DNA of 64,000 nucleotides from Sequoia sempervirens. Its lineage: Eukaryota > Streptophyta > Pinopsida > Cupressales > Cupressaceae. This document shows positions 34,100 to 45,195 of this stretch, piece by piece (within the stretch, counting starts at the first letter, position 1; every line of letters starts with the position of its first letter). Where the stretch lies: positions 495,326,320-495,390,319 of the forward strand of contig VDFB02270651.1 in the NCBI GenBank assembly GCA_007258455.2. The letters run 5' to 3'. Under the pieces are notes generated by a model, which saw only the letters and a program-made list of their open reading frames with translations, searched no databases and was not told where the DNA came from. A program made the translations under genes and the position numbers.

Positions 34100-34665
34100 C
34101 ACTTTTGGTTTCTAGAAAGATCAGGAGGAAGGATATTATCCTTGAGGTAAGTATAGATCTCTCCATATAATGAGTTTTGAACGTCCGCTATTTGGCATAT
34201 GGTATGTGATTCAGGATTATTGTAGGTAGGGTTAGATACTTGTTCTACCATAAACTCATAACGACCTTGCTTTTCTGAAAATTGCAAGAGGGAAGCAATT
34301 GTCGCCATAACATCTGCCGCTTTGTTCTCTGCCCTTGGTATTTTTTCAAACTTGATCTTTGTAAAGTACTTTTTAAGATCATATATCATTTTCTTGTATG
34401 GCATGAGTTTTTCATCCTTTGTCTAAGACTCGCCATTTACTTGATAGATGACAAGTTGTGAGTCCCCATACACTTGTATTTTTGTGATATTCCATTCAAT
34501 AGCCACTTTGATGTCGATAATCAATGCTTCATACTCAACCACATTATTGGTACATGGAAACATTAGTCTATAGGACCTTAGGATGGTGTGTCCCTGAGGT
34601 GTAACAAATAGAATTCCTGCACCAAACCCTCTTTGTGTGTATGATCCATCCAAATAAAGTCCCAT
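34100..34665 (-). pseudogene. Second (archaeal-type) RNase H of the Tat element
   Basis: Reads LYLDGSYTQRGFGAGILFVT, then NNVVEYEALIIDIKVAIEWN, then QVYGDSQLVIYQVNGES, a TAA-type stop, and IPRAENKAADVMATIASLL. The D...E...D...D residue order of a type-I RNase H is preserved. A second RNase H after the standard one is a hallmark of the Tat lineage. One in-frame stop lies at about 34422. Confidence 0.8.
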
Positions 34666-34699
34666 TGTTGTGTGGTAATATTGAGAATGTCTACATCCA

Positions 34700-35990
34700 G
34701 AAATTCAATGTTCATTGGATGATTATCCTATAACAGAGCTTCAGCTAATTGATCAGCTATCACCTGGCCTTTGATGGCTTTTTGGTCTACATACTGGATG
34801 TCGAACTCACTTAAGATCATGACCCATTTTGCTAGTCTCCCTATTAGAGCTGCTTTGCTAAGTAGATATTTTAATGGGTCTATTTTAGCTATGAGTCTGA
34901 CTGTATGAGTCAACATGTAGTGTTACAATTGTTGGGTTGCAAATACCACTACCAAACAAGAATTTTCTATGAATGTGTAATTTATTTCATAACCATTGAG
35001 AGTCATGTTGATGTAGTAAATAGCTTGTTCCTTTCCCTCATAATCTTCTTGTGCTAAGAGAACTCCTGAAGAAATGTTTGTTGTTGCGATATAGAGTAAC
35101 AATGGTTTCTCTGTTGCAGGTGGCATGAGTATTGGAGGTGACATCAAATATTGCTTTATCTGGTTAAAATTTGTTTCGCATTCATGATCCCACTTGAATG
35201 AGATATTCTTATGAAGTAGATGATTGAATGGGTGGCTTTTGTCCACCAATTGGGAGATAAATCTCCTGATGGATTGTAGCCTACCTTGTAGGGACTGTAA
35301 TTGACTGATATTTTTAGGTGGTGACATCTCCATTATTGCTTTGACCTTAGCTGGATCCACTTCAATTCCTTTCTCTGACACTATGTATCCAAGGAGTTTT
35401 GTTGATGTTACTCCGAACACACATTTCTTCGGGTTCAATCTGACATTGAACTTTTTTAGTCTAGTAAAGATTTTGTCAAGGATCTCCAAATGTCCTTCTC
35501 TAGTGTATGATTTTGCTAAGATTTCATCCGCATAATCTTCCATCAAAGTATGCATCATATCATGAAAAATAGTGGTCATCGCCTATTGATATGTGGCACC
35601 TTCATTTTTCAACCCGAAGGGCATGACATTCCAACAGAATGTACCCCAAGGACAAGTGGATATTATCTTTTCTTGATCTTCAGGTGCTATCTTTATTTGG
35701 TTGTACCCTGAGAAACCATCCATTAATGACAACATGGCATGGCCTACTATTAGATCCATAATGATTTCAATACTCGGTAAAGGAAAGTCATCTTTTGGGC
35801 ATGCTTTATTTAGATCTCTGAAATCTTTGCATATTTTGATGTTGTTATCCGGTTTAGATATAGGCACAATATTTGAAATCCATTATGCATAATCGATAGA
35901 CCTAATAAATCCTACATCCAACAACTTCTTCAGCTCAACTTTTACCATCAGGGCGATGTGGGGATGCATTTTTCTCAATTTTTGCTTGAC
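34700..35990 (-). pseudogene. Tat reverse transcriptase and first RNase H
   Basis: In order: KDFRDLNKACPKDDFPLP, MLSLMDGFSGYNQIKIAP, GTFCWNVMPFGLKN, then DYADEILAKS at the catalytic box, LGYIVSEKGIEVDPAK in the thumb, and RNase H-like FNHLLHKNISFKWD, LLYIATT and YEINYTFIENSCL. The palm Asp in LMDGFSG is kept. The YxDD box reads Y-A-D-E (GAT GAA), so the second catalytic Asp is lost. Stops interrupt the frame near 35881, 35580 and 34920. The sequence belongs with Ty3/Gypsy Tat RTs. Confidence 0.85.
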
Positions 35991-37487
35991 TGGTTTGATT
36001 CTGGTTGGTAGAGATAGATGGTACATTAGGAGACTCGGATCTAATCTTGGCATGTCAGAATAAGACCAAGCAAAATTGATATGTCACTCTTCAAATTATT
36101 TGGTGAATGCGGGATTCTCCTATTCTCTCATAGACGCTGCTAGATGTAGGATCTTTTCCTTTTCAGTTGTTCCAAGATTTATGGATTGTGTTGGTTCTAC
36201 CATTACTAATGATTTGTCATGGTAATGCTCTGGAAGGGTGTGAAATACTCCATCCGTCAGTGCCTCAAAAAGGTTTTCACTGTTAGATATGTTCTTTATT
36301 ATTTCTTTTTCAAAATCTAATGGTGCCTAAGAAAGGTTTTCACCATTAGATCTTATTTTCCTGTTGTTATTTTTGCAACTAGAAAATTTGGCACCATCCT
36401 GATTTGAAGTGTCATTATGAGTGTTATTGGTAGAATTTGTATTAGGTTCGTCACCGCAAATAAAATGTATGATGGCATCATCATTGGAAAAGATTAGTAT
36501 GTGAATAGGTTCGGTGGGTTCCTAGTCAATAAGTTCGGGATGCCTCAAGGGTAATAAGTCATCAGGTTGAGCAAGGTCAATGGCTATGAGTGCTCTGATA
36601 GCTAGGTGGTCAAAATTGTGAGTGGGGAGGTTGAGGTCTATGATATAATCCTCCTTCGAGTTTTCTAGCTCACTCAATGTTTGTTCATCCTCACCTGAGT
36701 CATCGATATTTGGTGATCCCAATACAAGTGGTCTTGTTCCTGAACTTTGTCCCTCCTCTTGTACGGGTGTATATAATTTGATGAAATCAATTCGTTTGTC
36801 AGTGTATGATGTTGAAAATAAACGATCCCATTCATATTCCTTGGAATCTGTTTAAGAGTCATCCCTCATTTGTAGAATTCTTTCTACCACTTTCTGAGTT
36901 ACTTCTTCTTTTGATTCCCCTATGTAGCCTGATCCTATTTTTTCCTTAGGCTAAAGTGTTAGTGGTTGAATAGGTTCTATAATACCATCTTTTCTCTTGC
37001 CAATTGGTCCTTGCCCTTCATAGCCCATTTTCTCTAAGATGGCCTTTCCTTTCCCATATTGATATGTCTGTATGCTGATATTTGTTGATGTTGAGGCTTC
37101 TTCGTCTTTATACAGCTAACTGAGAATGACTTTCTCTTCTGATTCATCTTCTAGGGTACCTGCTTTTACAAACCTTTTGCCCAGAACTATGACAAGTTGT
37201 GATGATCATTGTGTATTTGTCTTGGGTTGTCCATATGATTTTGGGGATGGTAGAAATTGTGAAAGACACAAAGATTTCTCAAGGGAATACTCTCCCAAGC
37301 CTTTTTCCTTTATCTGGATCTTATCTATAAATTGCAGTTGTGATAGAGTGTTCAAGGGTCTTTCATTATTTGATATAGTTGAGTCAGCAACAATTGTTTC
37401 CTTTTCTTGGTCCTTTTCAACCCATTTGGATATAAATTTGAGTTGCTTTTCACCACTAGATGAAGCAGATGTGCTAGCTTCTCTATT
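35991..37487 (-). pseudogene. Tat pol linker with G-patch
   Basis: After the protease the minus strand gives EKMGYEGQGPIGKRKDGI (near 37040-36990), a G-patch-like block, followed by an acidic linker (GEDEQTLSELENSKEDYIID, 36690-36630) and the N-terminal part of RT (MPRLDPSLLMYHLSL near 36040). Several stops. Confidence 0.55.
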
Positions 37488-37949
37488 CTAGGGTATCAGA
37501 GTGTCTTGATTTGCCTTAATCATGTTACAAGTCTGAATATTATTGTTGTCTGCTGAAATTGTGACCTCTTGTCCATTGACATGAAATTTCAAACATTGAT
37601 GATATGTTGATGGCACCACTTGCATTTCATGGATCCATGGACATCCCAAGAGTATGTTATATGCTAACTCCTTATCTAACACTTGGAAAACAATATTTTT
37701 GACAATCGGTCCCACTTGAATTGGTAGCACAATCAACCCCTTGGAAGACCTTTCCTCTTCATCATATGCTTTTATTGTTATCTTTCTTTTGGCATCAATG
37801 GCATTGTTGGAATAGCCTAGTGCAAGAATTTGTTTTAAAGTACAAATATTTAATCCATCTTCACCATCTATTAAGACACGTTTGACATAGTGTTTATGGA
37901 TTAGAACCTCTATATGTAAGGTCTCATTGTGTGGGTGATTCAGTGACAC
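37488..37949 (-). pseudogene. Tat protease
   Basis: A 153-codon open frame with LIDGEDGLNICTLK at the active-site strand and YNILLGCPWIHEM downstream. The catalytic Asp is present, but the residues after it differ from the usual D-G-G/S. Compared with the truncated copy (21525-21941) the two are the same gene with scattered substitutions. The frame is closed from Gag by a stop and followed by the G-patch linker. Confidence 0.7.
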
Positions 37950-38099
37950 ATCATCCTATTCGAAGAATGACAGACAATGAGGTGTGGTCAAATGTCCCAC
38001 CATAGCTTGACATTGACAGACGTCCAAATTATTGGGTACCGTAGTGGCTACTAGAGCCTATTCTAGAACCTCTTTATGTGATGGTGAAATTTTAAGAAA

Positions 38100-40000
38100 T
38101 TCCAGTATGGATATCTATGCGGGTATCTTTTGTAGTTGATCCACAATGTTGTATTGATGTGATTGGGGAGTAGTGATTTTAGGTGAAATTCCTTTTAGTA
38201 TCACTTTGGACTGCCCCCTGGTTGTTGCATTGACCGGTTGATAGTCTTGTGTTTCCCTAATTTTTAGGATATTGATTTGGTTGTCAGATCTGCCTATGTT
38301 TGGAATCACGTTTAGGGATATAGTGTCATTGATTTTTATGGTATCTCTTTGATTATCAATGACATTATTTTTCTCAACCTCAGAAATGCAAAGAATGGTA
38401 GTGTCGTAGATATAGTTTACACTTTTTCCTTTATTGTGTGAAGAAGATTCTCCTTTTTTCGTAGTTGGATAAAGGAGTTGTAAATGAACTTTGATCGTTG
38501 TTTGTTTGATGTCCTTCGACAAACACTTTCTTTGCTTCAATTAAGTTTTGTATAAGGTGTTTTAATTGCACATAGTCATTTGTTTTATGTCCTTTATTTT
38601 TATGAAAGTTGTAATAATCAACATCATTCCACCAAGATGGTTTCACTTTTGGCTCCCAATTTCATGCTTCTAGTAGTGTAATAAGTCTATTTGCAATAAT
38701 CTCTTTCATTCTTGATTCAAAAGTTTGTCCTAATGGTGTAAATCTTCGTCAATTGGATTGTCTTTGATATGGTGGTGGCCGAGATTCTCCATTATTTGGG
38801 TTATTGTTTTGAGTGGTACCTTGATTGTTGTTTTGGTTTTCATTCTGATTTGTTTTCATAGGTGTTGTCAAATTGAATACTGGTTTTGTATTTTGTGTGC
38901 TATTTTTAGCATCATTGTTTCCAGTAGTTCTATTTTTCTGCCAAAATTTAGGCTTATTGGTGTTTCCATAATGATTTGAGGAATTTGTGTTGTTTGATGT
39001 ATCATTGTAATTTTTAATCACTCCTATTTTGACTAAGGCTTCTTCAATTTTAAGACCGTTTTCAATCACCTTTCCAAATGTCAGGGGACATTGTAGATCC
39101 AGTCTATAACTCATGTCATCATTTAATTTGTCGATAAATAATTCAATCTTTTCCTCTTCAGGTATAGATTGAGGATATCTAGTGAACAACTTTCGCCAAC
39201 GTTGTAAGAATCATAAGAATGTTTCTCCCTTCTTTTGTTTCATGTTGTATAGATCTTTTATGGTTACTTTATGTTAAATGTTGAAGGAGAATTGTGTGAT
39301 AAATTTGTTACCCAGTTCTTCAAAGGATTGAATCCCCAGTTGTAATTTGGAGAACCATTCCATATAGTGTGCTCCTAAACTCCTGGGAAATAACCTCATT
39401 AGGTAAGTATCCTCTTGCGCAAACTCTACACTCATTGTTCTGAATTCCCTTACATGGTCAATTAGATCTATTTTTCCATTGTACTTGTCATATTTGGGAA
39501 ATTCACATTGTTTAGGGAAGGGTTTCATATCTACACATGGATGAAAAGGGTAAGGAAAAATGTCATGTAATGAATATATCTTTGTGGTTTCCTTTTGCAT
39601 ATCCTAAATCTAATGTTGTAAAGTTTGCATTTGAGTCGTTAGAGAAACCACTTGATTTGTGTCTTGCATGTTGGGTGGTTATGTTTCATTATTTCTAGGT
39701 GTTTCCTTGAATTGATTCATGTCAAAATATTTTGGAAGTTTTGCGCCTAATTCTGCTAACATCAAGAGATATTTTTCCATGTCTTGTTCTAAGACCTTTT
39801 CCATGAATTTATTAAAATTTGGATCGTGTTGGGCATGTTGTATATCCTCTTGAGTTATTTCATTGGTATCATGTTGTTGGAGTCTATAAAAGGGGTTTTC
39901 TTCAGCCATTATGTTTGGAGTTTCAATTTCCTTCTTTTTGAGTTTTTGTCTTTGCAACCTTGTCAAGATTGGCATACAAGTATTGGTTGTTTTCACTAAA
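38100..40000 (-). pseudogene. Tat Gag
   Basis: The start is at 39996 or at the internal ATG giving MAEENPFYRLQQHD. The core at 39600-39274 reads FPKYDKYNGKIDLIDHVREF then LFPRSLGAHYMEWFSKL (retrotransposon Gag family). The part at 39189-38749 includes IPEEEKIELFIDKLNDDMSY and an N/Q-rich stretch. The knuckle near 38630 reads YYNFHKNKGHKTNDY with both Cys positions as Tyr. The last linker is at 38540-38115. At least four frame breaks separate these pieces. Confidence 0.8.
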
Positions 40001-40364
40001 CTTGGATCTTTTGTGTTTGGATTAGTGTTAATTTGATTTTAACAAATTCAAATAGAATGATATATTCTATTGATGAGACTAAGTTGAAAATTTGATTACT
40101 GTGTTTTGTTTTGTGATGGTAGGATGTCAAAATCCTGATGAGGAAACTTAACTCATTAATCAAGATTTATTTTGATAATTGGACACTTTGTAATTTGTAA
40201 GATATGGGTTTATGTTGAAAAGAATTTTGGACTTGTAAGAACCTATTTGTTTCAACTTTAAGACACTGTTTGGACTGTGAATGTTTATGTCTGATGAAAA
40301 CCTGGGTTTTTGATGTCAACAAATCTGATAGATGTTTCTGAAAGCTCTCTATTTTTTTGTTCTA

Positions 40365-40640
40365 TGGAAGCGCTAATACAGAGGGTAGAAGTGCTAAAAA
40401 AATCACAGAAGTGCTAAAAGTTATGGTAAAAGCACTTTAAATTAGGGTAGAAGTGCTAAAACAAATTGTAGATGCGCTAAAAGACTGGTAGATTCTAATA
40501 CTGGTAATTTTGATTACTGTCAGTGGATGCATTGCAGAATTTGGCAGACGCGCTAAAACAGACTATAGAAGTGCTATTTTAGCTATGGATGTGCTAAAAG
40601 ATAATGCATAAGTGTTAAAAAAAAGTGTCAGAGCACTACT
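40365..40640 (-). repeat. 21-bp repeat cluster, complete copy leader, proximal
   Basis: Same array as 24355-24625; units carry GAAGTGCTAAAA and GAAGCGCTAATAC with 21-base spacing. Confidence 0.75.
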
Positions 40641-40775
40641 TTGGGTTTCCACAGTGTTGTCTAATTTTCCCTTCCATGAAGGGACTAATTTTTTTGGTGT
40701 AATTTTCAAGATTTTTGGTATTTCAACAGTAACTCTCTGATTTTGGATGACAAGCCTAATGTTTCCATGTTTTGT

Positions 40776-41117
40776 CTACTGTAAGAACTGATCTGGTTTG
40801 TCAGAGTATTCTATTGTTGGTTGTGGGATGGAAGATTGACAAATAGGTTGACTATGATTAGGTTCATGTGAAAGAGCTCTTCTTTGGAAATAAGCTTGTG
40901 AATACAAAGGATCTAAAGCATAATCATCAGTATATCCCCTAGAAAAATTGTGAAACCTATGGATGAAAGTTATATGTTGATGCAAAAAAATTCTACTTTG
41001 ATACAAGAAGTGTCTTTTTTTCAAAAGGCTTTTGTAACTAAGTTGCTTCTTTGGTTTCTTGACTCTTGTTGTGAGGGATCTCTTGACTATGTTTGTGGAT
41101 TTCCAATCCCTAATCAT
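40776..41117 (-). CDS. Conserved leader ORF of the Tat element (unknown function)
   Basis: A 113-codon open frame lies between the primer-binding site and Gag. It is basic near the N-terminus (RVKKPKKQLSYKSLLKKRH), then has HRFHNFSRGYTDDYALDPLY and a proline/glutamine-containing end. The truncated copy at 24765-25105 keeps most residues, with changes such as S to A and D to E, which suggests selection on protein before duplication, or simply recent duplication. Related Ogre/Tat elements are known to carry an extra ORF before gag. I do not recognise a domain. Confidence 0.4.
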   Translation of the reverse strand: MIRDWKSTNIVKRSLTTRVKKPKKQLSYKSLLKKRHFLYQSRIFLHQHITFIHRFHNFSRGYTDDYALDPLYSQAYFQRRALSHEPNHSQPICQSSIPQPTIEYSDKPDQFLQ

Positions 41118-42034
41118 AAGTTTTCATAGACTAACTTGTAAAAAAAATTGTGTTCTTTTTGGATGATCTTTATATGATTTAATGATTTGAAGACACAACA
41201 AGCAATTGTAGAATAGGTGTTTTTAAGTCCTCGAATCTAAACAGTAAGTGTATGTTCAAAATAAAACATGATCCTTCTTGATTTCCACAAGTTTTTAACA
41301 AATAATACACTTCAAGCAGACTCACTCTTAAGAACAAAATTTCATCGTTATACTCAAACAACCCACATCTTAAAATTGCGTTGACTCACACAACCGTGTC
41401 ACCCCCTAGAGGGCGCCCGTGTTTTTTTCTTTTCCAGGCGCGTACTCAAAGTTAGATTTCTCAATCCCTTGAGCAAACCGTCCTTGGAAATTATATGGTG
41501 AGTGTCTTGGGGGCAGATTCTTCCCTTCCCTAGCACTATTGAGTATGACAATGTTCAAAAATTGACAAGTTGGATACTACACTATGGTTCGTAGATAGGG
41601 TTTCCGTTCGAAGCGGCAAATGATAAAATCCCTCAGGAGACCTCCCAATCTTTAGAACAAATATTTTGGGGATGGTTATCTTGCACACTTCTAGTAAATG
41701 AGGGTTTTCCCATATTTACTTTTATTTTATAGTGGGTTGGAAAACCTAGCTTTGGTTGTTCCCACTCAGGTCGTTCCCGTAGGGTGAGTACTTTTTTCCC
41801 ACTACGACAAACCTTCTAAAGGATTTAACAAAGCATGAATTGCATGAAATCAAAGGATGAGTATGGAATTTTGATCACCCAGTTAAGGGGAGAGCATAAG
41901 CCTATCACCACACAAGCACAATAATCAATGTTCAATTTTTAAGCCCAAAAGACAAATTTTCTATTCTATGTGAAGATATTGCTTCACAAAAATCATGATG
42001 TTAATTTTAATTGATATAGAAAATGTGTGATGAC

Positions 42035-42140
42035 TACCCTAGGATTGATAAATTCTAAACCAAATGACTATCCTCGGATTGATAAATTTTAAACCAAAAT
42101 GACTATCCTAGGATCGATTCTTTTTAGTCCAAATGTATCA
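42035..42140 (-). repeat. ~34-bp tandem repeat in leader (copy 2)
   Basis: Three units with CTAGGATTGATAAATTCTAA or a close variant. Matches 26020-26120. Confidence 0.75.
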
Positions 42141-42179
42141 AAATAATTTTTTGGCCGTGGTCGCGTCGGATCCAGACAA

Positions 42180-42475
42180 GAACTTATAGAAGTGCTAAAA
42201 CAGGTTGAATAAGCGCTATAAATTTTGGTAGAAGCGCTGAAACAGATTGTAGAAGCACTAGAACTTTCGGCAAAAGCGCTACATAATTCGACAAAAGTGC
42301 TAAAATGTACTGGACCTGGAATAGTGGACTGTCCTGAGAACTTTTTGGTGTAAGTGTTGAAATAGATTGCAGAAGCACTAAATTTTTTGGTAGAAGCATT
42401 GAAACAAAATGCAGAAGTGCTAAAACTTTTAGCAGAAGCGCTGTAGAATCCATCGGTCGCGCTAAAAGAAAACAG
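42180..42475 (-). repeat. 21-bp repeat cluster, complete copy leader, distal
   Basis: Clear 21-base units on the plus strand: AAGCGCTGAAACAGATTGTA, AAGCACTAGAACTTTCGGCA, AAGCGCTACATAATTCGACA. The minus-strand translation (42492-42184) is a repetitive Leu/Ala/Val peptide and probably not a real protein. Confidence 0.85.
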
Positions 42476-42529
42476 GCCTGTATCCTATACAAGCATTTTT
42501 CATAAAAAATGTTAAATATGGGGTTAGTG

Positions 42530-42547
42530 GCCCCACGGTGGGTGCCA
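42530..42547 (-). other. Primer-binding site of the complete Tat element
   Basis: Minus strand reads TGGCACCCACCGTGGGGCC, equal to the site at 26474-26492 apart from TGGCGCC to TGGCACC and one further base. Confidence 0.75.
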
Positions 42548-42550
42548 AAA

Positions 42551-43857
42551 TGTAAGTGTGGAATAAGTAAATAAGTAAAAAAGCTAAAAACACTTCTTAA
42601 TGAAACATTAAATATAAAGATTTAACAACAATTAACTAATTTAAAGCACAAAAAACCTTAAAGCGTCTCATTGTCTCCTATCTCCAAAGATTTATCAATC
42701 ACGGAGGGCTCTCAGATCTGGTAAACAACGTGACTATTAAAATGCCAATCTAGAGAAGAGAGTGATGCTAAATGAAATGATGTACTTCTATATGGTGAAT
42801 TCTAAATGATATTGATGCTACTGTAATCTATGCTAACATGAAACCTGATGGATGGAAGCTATAGTAAAACTACGATGCAGTATTGATGTTGATTTTTCAG
42901 ATGCTATGATTGCTATGATGCTAAGATGCTATTACTATGATTGGTTGATTGCAACTTAAGTTTGCACAAAGATGAGAGATTCAGGGATCCATTTCCTATG
43001 AAGAAAGGTTGTATAAATATATTTACGGCAACACATTGTGACAAGGCAGCACAACAAAGGCTTGGATTCAATCTAGAGAATTGAATGGTAAGAGATTGAG
43101 AAGCTTGAGATGATTATGGGAATGGTTTCTCCCCATGAAAACATCAGGCCAAATGATAGGAAGAATTAGAGGAATAAGATTGAGAGGATTGCCTGCAAGT
43201 TTGTCTCCAAAGCTTTCCCGTGAATACCAATTGAATTAAATTGGATATTTGATGTCTAATTTGGTAGGTGAGTGAATAGAGGAAATTTCCCTTTATGCCT
43301 ATATTTGAATAATTTTATGATTTTATTCAAATTAGTAAAAAGGGATAAATAATTTAATAAAACAAACTGTAGAATTTGTTTATTAAATAAATATAGAAGG
43401 GATGTAATAATTAAACAACAAAGTATTTAACCTTGTTTAATTAATTAAGATTGAATGATGTGATAATTAAATAACACAAACTATTGAAGTTGTATATTTA
43501 ATTAAAATTGAAGAATAAAAGAATGAACTATAAATAAATATTTCTATTTATTTAATAGTGGAGGAATTTAATTATGATAATAAAATAAAATAAAATGAGA
43601 TTTGTTTATTTAATTAAGATGAAAATAATAGAATAAAGATTGAAGAATTTAAGATGAAGTATATAAATAAATATTTCTATTTAATTAATAGTAGATGAAA
43701 TAAAAGTTAATTAATCAAATAAACCATATTTAATTAATTATATTCTCCAGATGATTTTTAGGTGTATACATTTTTCCCGTCTTTGAAGTGATGTGTTTAC
43801 GCATTGCTTCAAAGAAAATTTTGTGCTACTGCTGCAAGTATCGACGAATTTTTTTCA
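42551..43857 (-). repeat. 5' LTR of the complete Tat element
   Basis: Plus strand starts TGTAAGTGTGGAATAAG and ends TTTTTTTCA; the H reverse transcriptase (GAAATGGATTTAGG) begins at the next base. Pairs with 26496-27773. Confidence 0.8.
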
Positions 43858-44194
43858 GAAATGGATTTAGGCATTATTCATCCCAACAAAAGTTCCTATT
43901 CATATCTTTAATGGTAATGGTTAAAAACAAGGATGGTTCATGGAAAATATGCTTAGATTATAGGGAGCTCAACAAGATCACTCTCAAAGATAAGTTTCCA
44001 TTTCCTATTATTGATGAATTATCAGACTAATTGGATGGTTGAATTTTTTGTACTAAGTTAAAGATCTTTTAGTTCAAGTTATCATATAATTTGATTAAAG
44101 GAGGAGGATGTATATAAGTTTTCTTTTAGAATACATGGGGGTAATTATGATTCTTTTTATATCATTTGGTCTCGCTAATGCTCAATGAGTGAAG
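43858..44194 (+). pseudogene. Host element H reverse transcriptase, part 1
   Basis: Reads E-M-D-L-G-I-I-H-P, then VKNKDGSWKICLDYRELNK and DKFPFPIIDELSD, the opening blocks of a Ty3/Gypsy RT. It ends with SFGLANAQ, the block before the catalytic box, where the DNA transposon 44195-45195 is inserted. Stops include one after SYSYL and one after DELSD. Confidence 0.8.
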
Positions 44195-45195
44195 CCACAA
44201 TAGTGGTTTACAATTCAAGTGAGGAAGGAAAGCTCACAAAAAATGACCTCAAGCCAAAAAAATCTGATTTTGGGGGTTCATACAAACCTATTGGTTCGAG
44301 TGAACCCCTTTGAATTTTGGCCACCAAAAACAAGATAAAAATGCATTAAAAATGGATTTGAGTGAACCCTTGTTCGGGAAAACCCCTAGGGGTTTGTACA
44401 AACCCCTCTTATCCATCATCCCCCCTTGTGACACAAAAAAAAACCTATTTTTTTATGCTTTGAAGCTCAGTTTGAACACGAAATTGGAGGAGTCTTCACA
44501 ATCCCAACTGGAATAGGGTAGTGCTCGGAACGAACTATCCAACGAATATAATTTTAATATGTTTTGATTTTATTATGTATTTGTTTTTTTAGTTTTATTA
44601 AACATAGGTTTTTCATCGAAAATGAAGGTCTATGTTCTGCACATGTGGAAAAATAACATATTATGAAAAAAAATTAAAAATATGAGTGCACTAGATATTG
44701 AAGTCCTTGATCCAACAAAAAAAAATAAAATTTGATATATACAAAAAAAGTTACGCGTTATACGGTTTCGCTATGTCTGAATTGTAATTGGTTTGACTTC
44801 AAAACTTGATTAAAGAAAAAATATTCAATAAAAAACTATCTAACCAAGTGGAAGCACTAGATATTGGAGTTAAAAATCTAAATTCAAAAGAATTAGAATT
44901 TTATCCTTCATGGAAAAAAAATTTATGCATTATACGGTGTGCGTGACTTTTTTAAAATGTTGTTTTATGAAAAAACCAATTTTCATGGGAGATGGAAAAA
45001 TAAGTGCAATCCAATTCCAAAAATTTTGAAAAAAATATTTTTAGAATCTACAGAAAAAATGTGACGAGACTCTAGTTTGCATCATCTTCAAATTCCTCAC
45101 GGTTTATCCGCTATAGGTGCCCGCATGTGAAGATTTAGTTAAAAATAATAATTGCAGTGTCCAGTTTGGCCAAAAATTGTAAACCACTATTGTGG
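44195..45195. mobile_element. DNA transposon with 21-bp terminal inverted repeats, copy 1
   Basis: The left end CCACAATAGTGGTTTACAAT-T (44195-44215) is the exact reverse complement of the right end (45175-45195). The insertion splits the RT of H cleanly between two conserved blocks. There is no transposase frame, so it is non-autonomous. Inside are nested palindromes (44379-44407) and a diverged internal duplication (GCACTAGATATTG at about 44687 and 44866, each followed by a GCATTATACGG-like block). The superfamily is unclear and no target duplication is evident. Confidence 0.75.

Larger units (their letters stand above)
20766..43857 (-). mobile_element. Tandem of two Tat-lineage Gypsy elements sharing one LTR
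   Basis: In minus-strand sense the order is LTR (43857-42551), internal region with gag-pol and an antisense gene, LTR (27773-26496), then a second internal region (26495-20766) that stops before RT. The repeated segments 20766-27773 and 36765-43857 are collinear and very similar. The middle LTR is therefore both the 3' LTR of the complete element and the 5' LTR of the truncated one. This is the classic product of unequal recombination between LTRs. The right end sits directly against the H reverse transcriptase. Confidence 0.8.

Noticed and set aside
42184..42492. Leu/Ala-rich repetitive minus-strand frame as a protein
   Set aside because: It is the translation of the 21-bp repeat (7 codons per unit); the equivalent cluster at 26165-26400 has a different, interrupted frame.
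44195..45195. CACTA, hAT or Mutator assignment for the DNA transposon
   Set aside because: The ends do not begin with the usual words and no 3-, 8- or 9-bp target duplication is visible; left unassigned.
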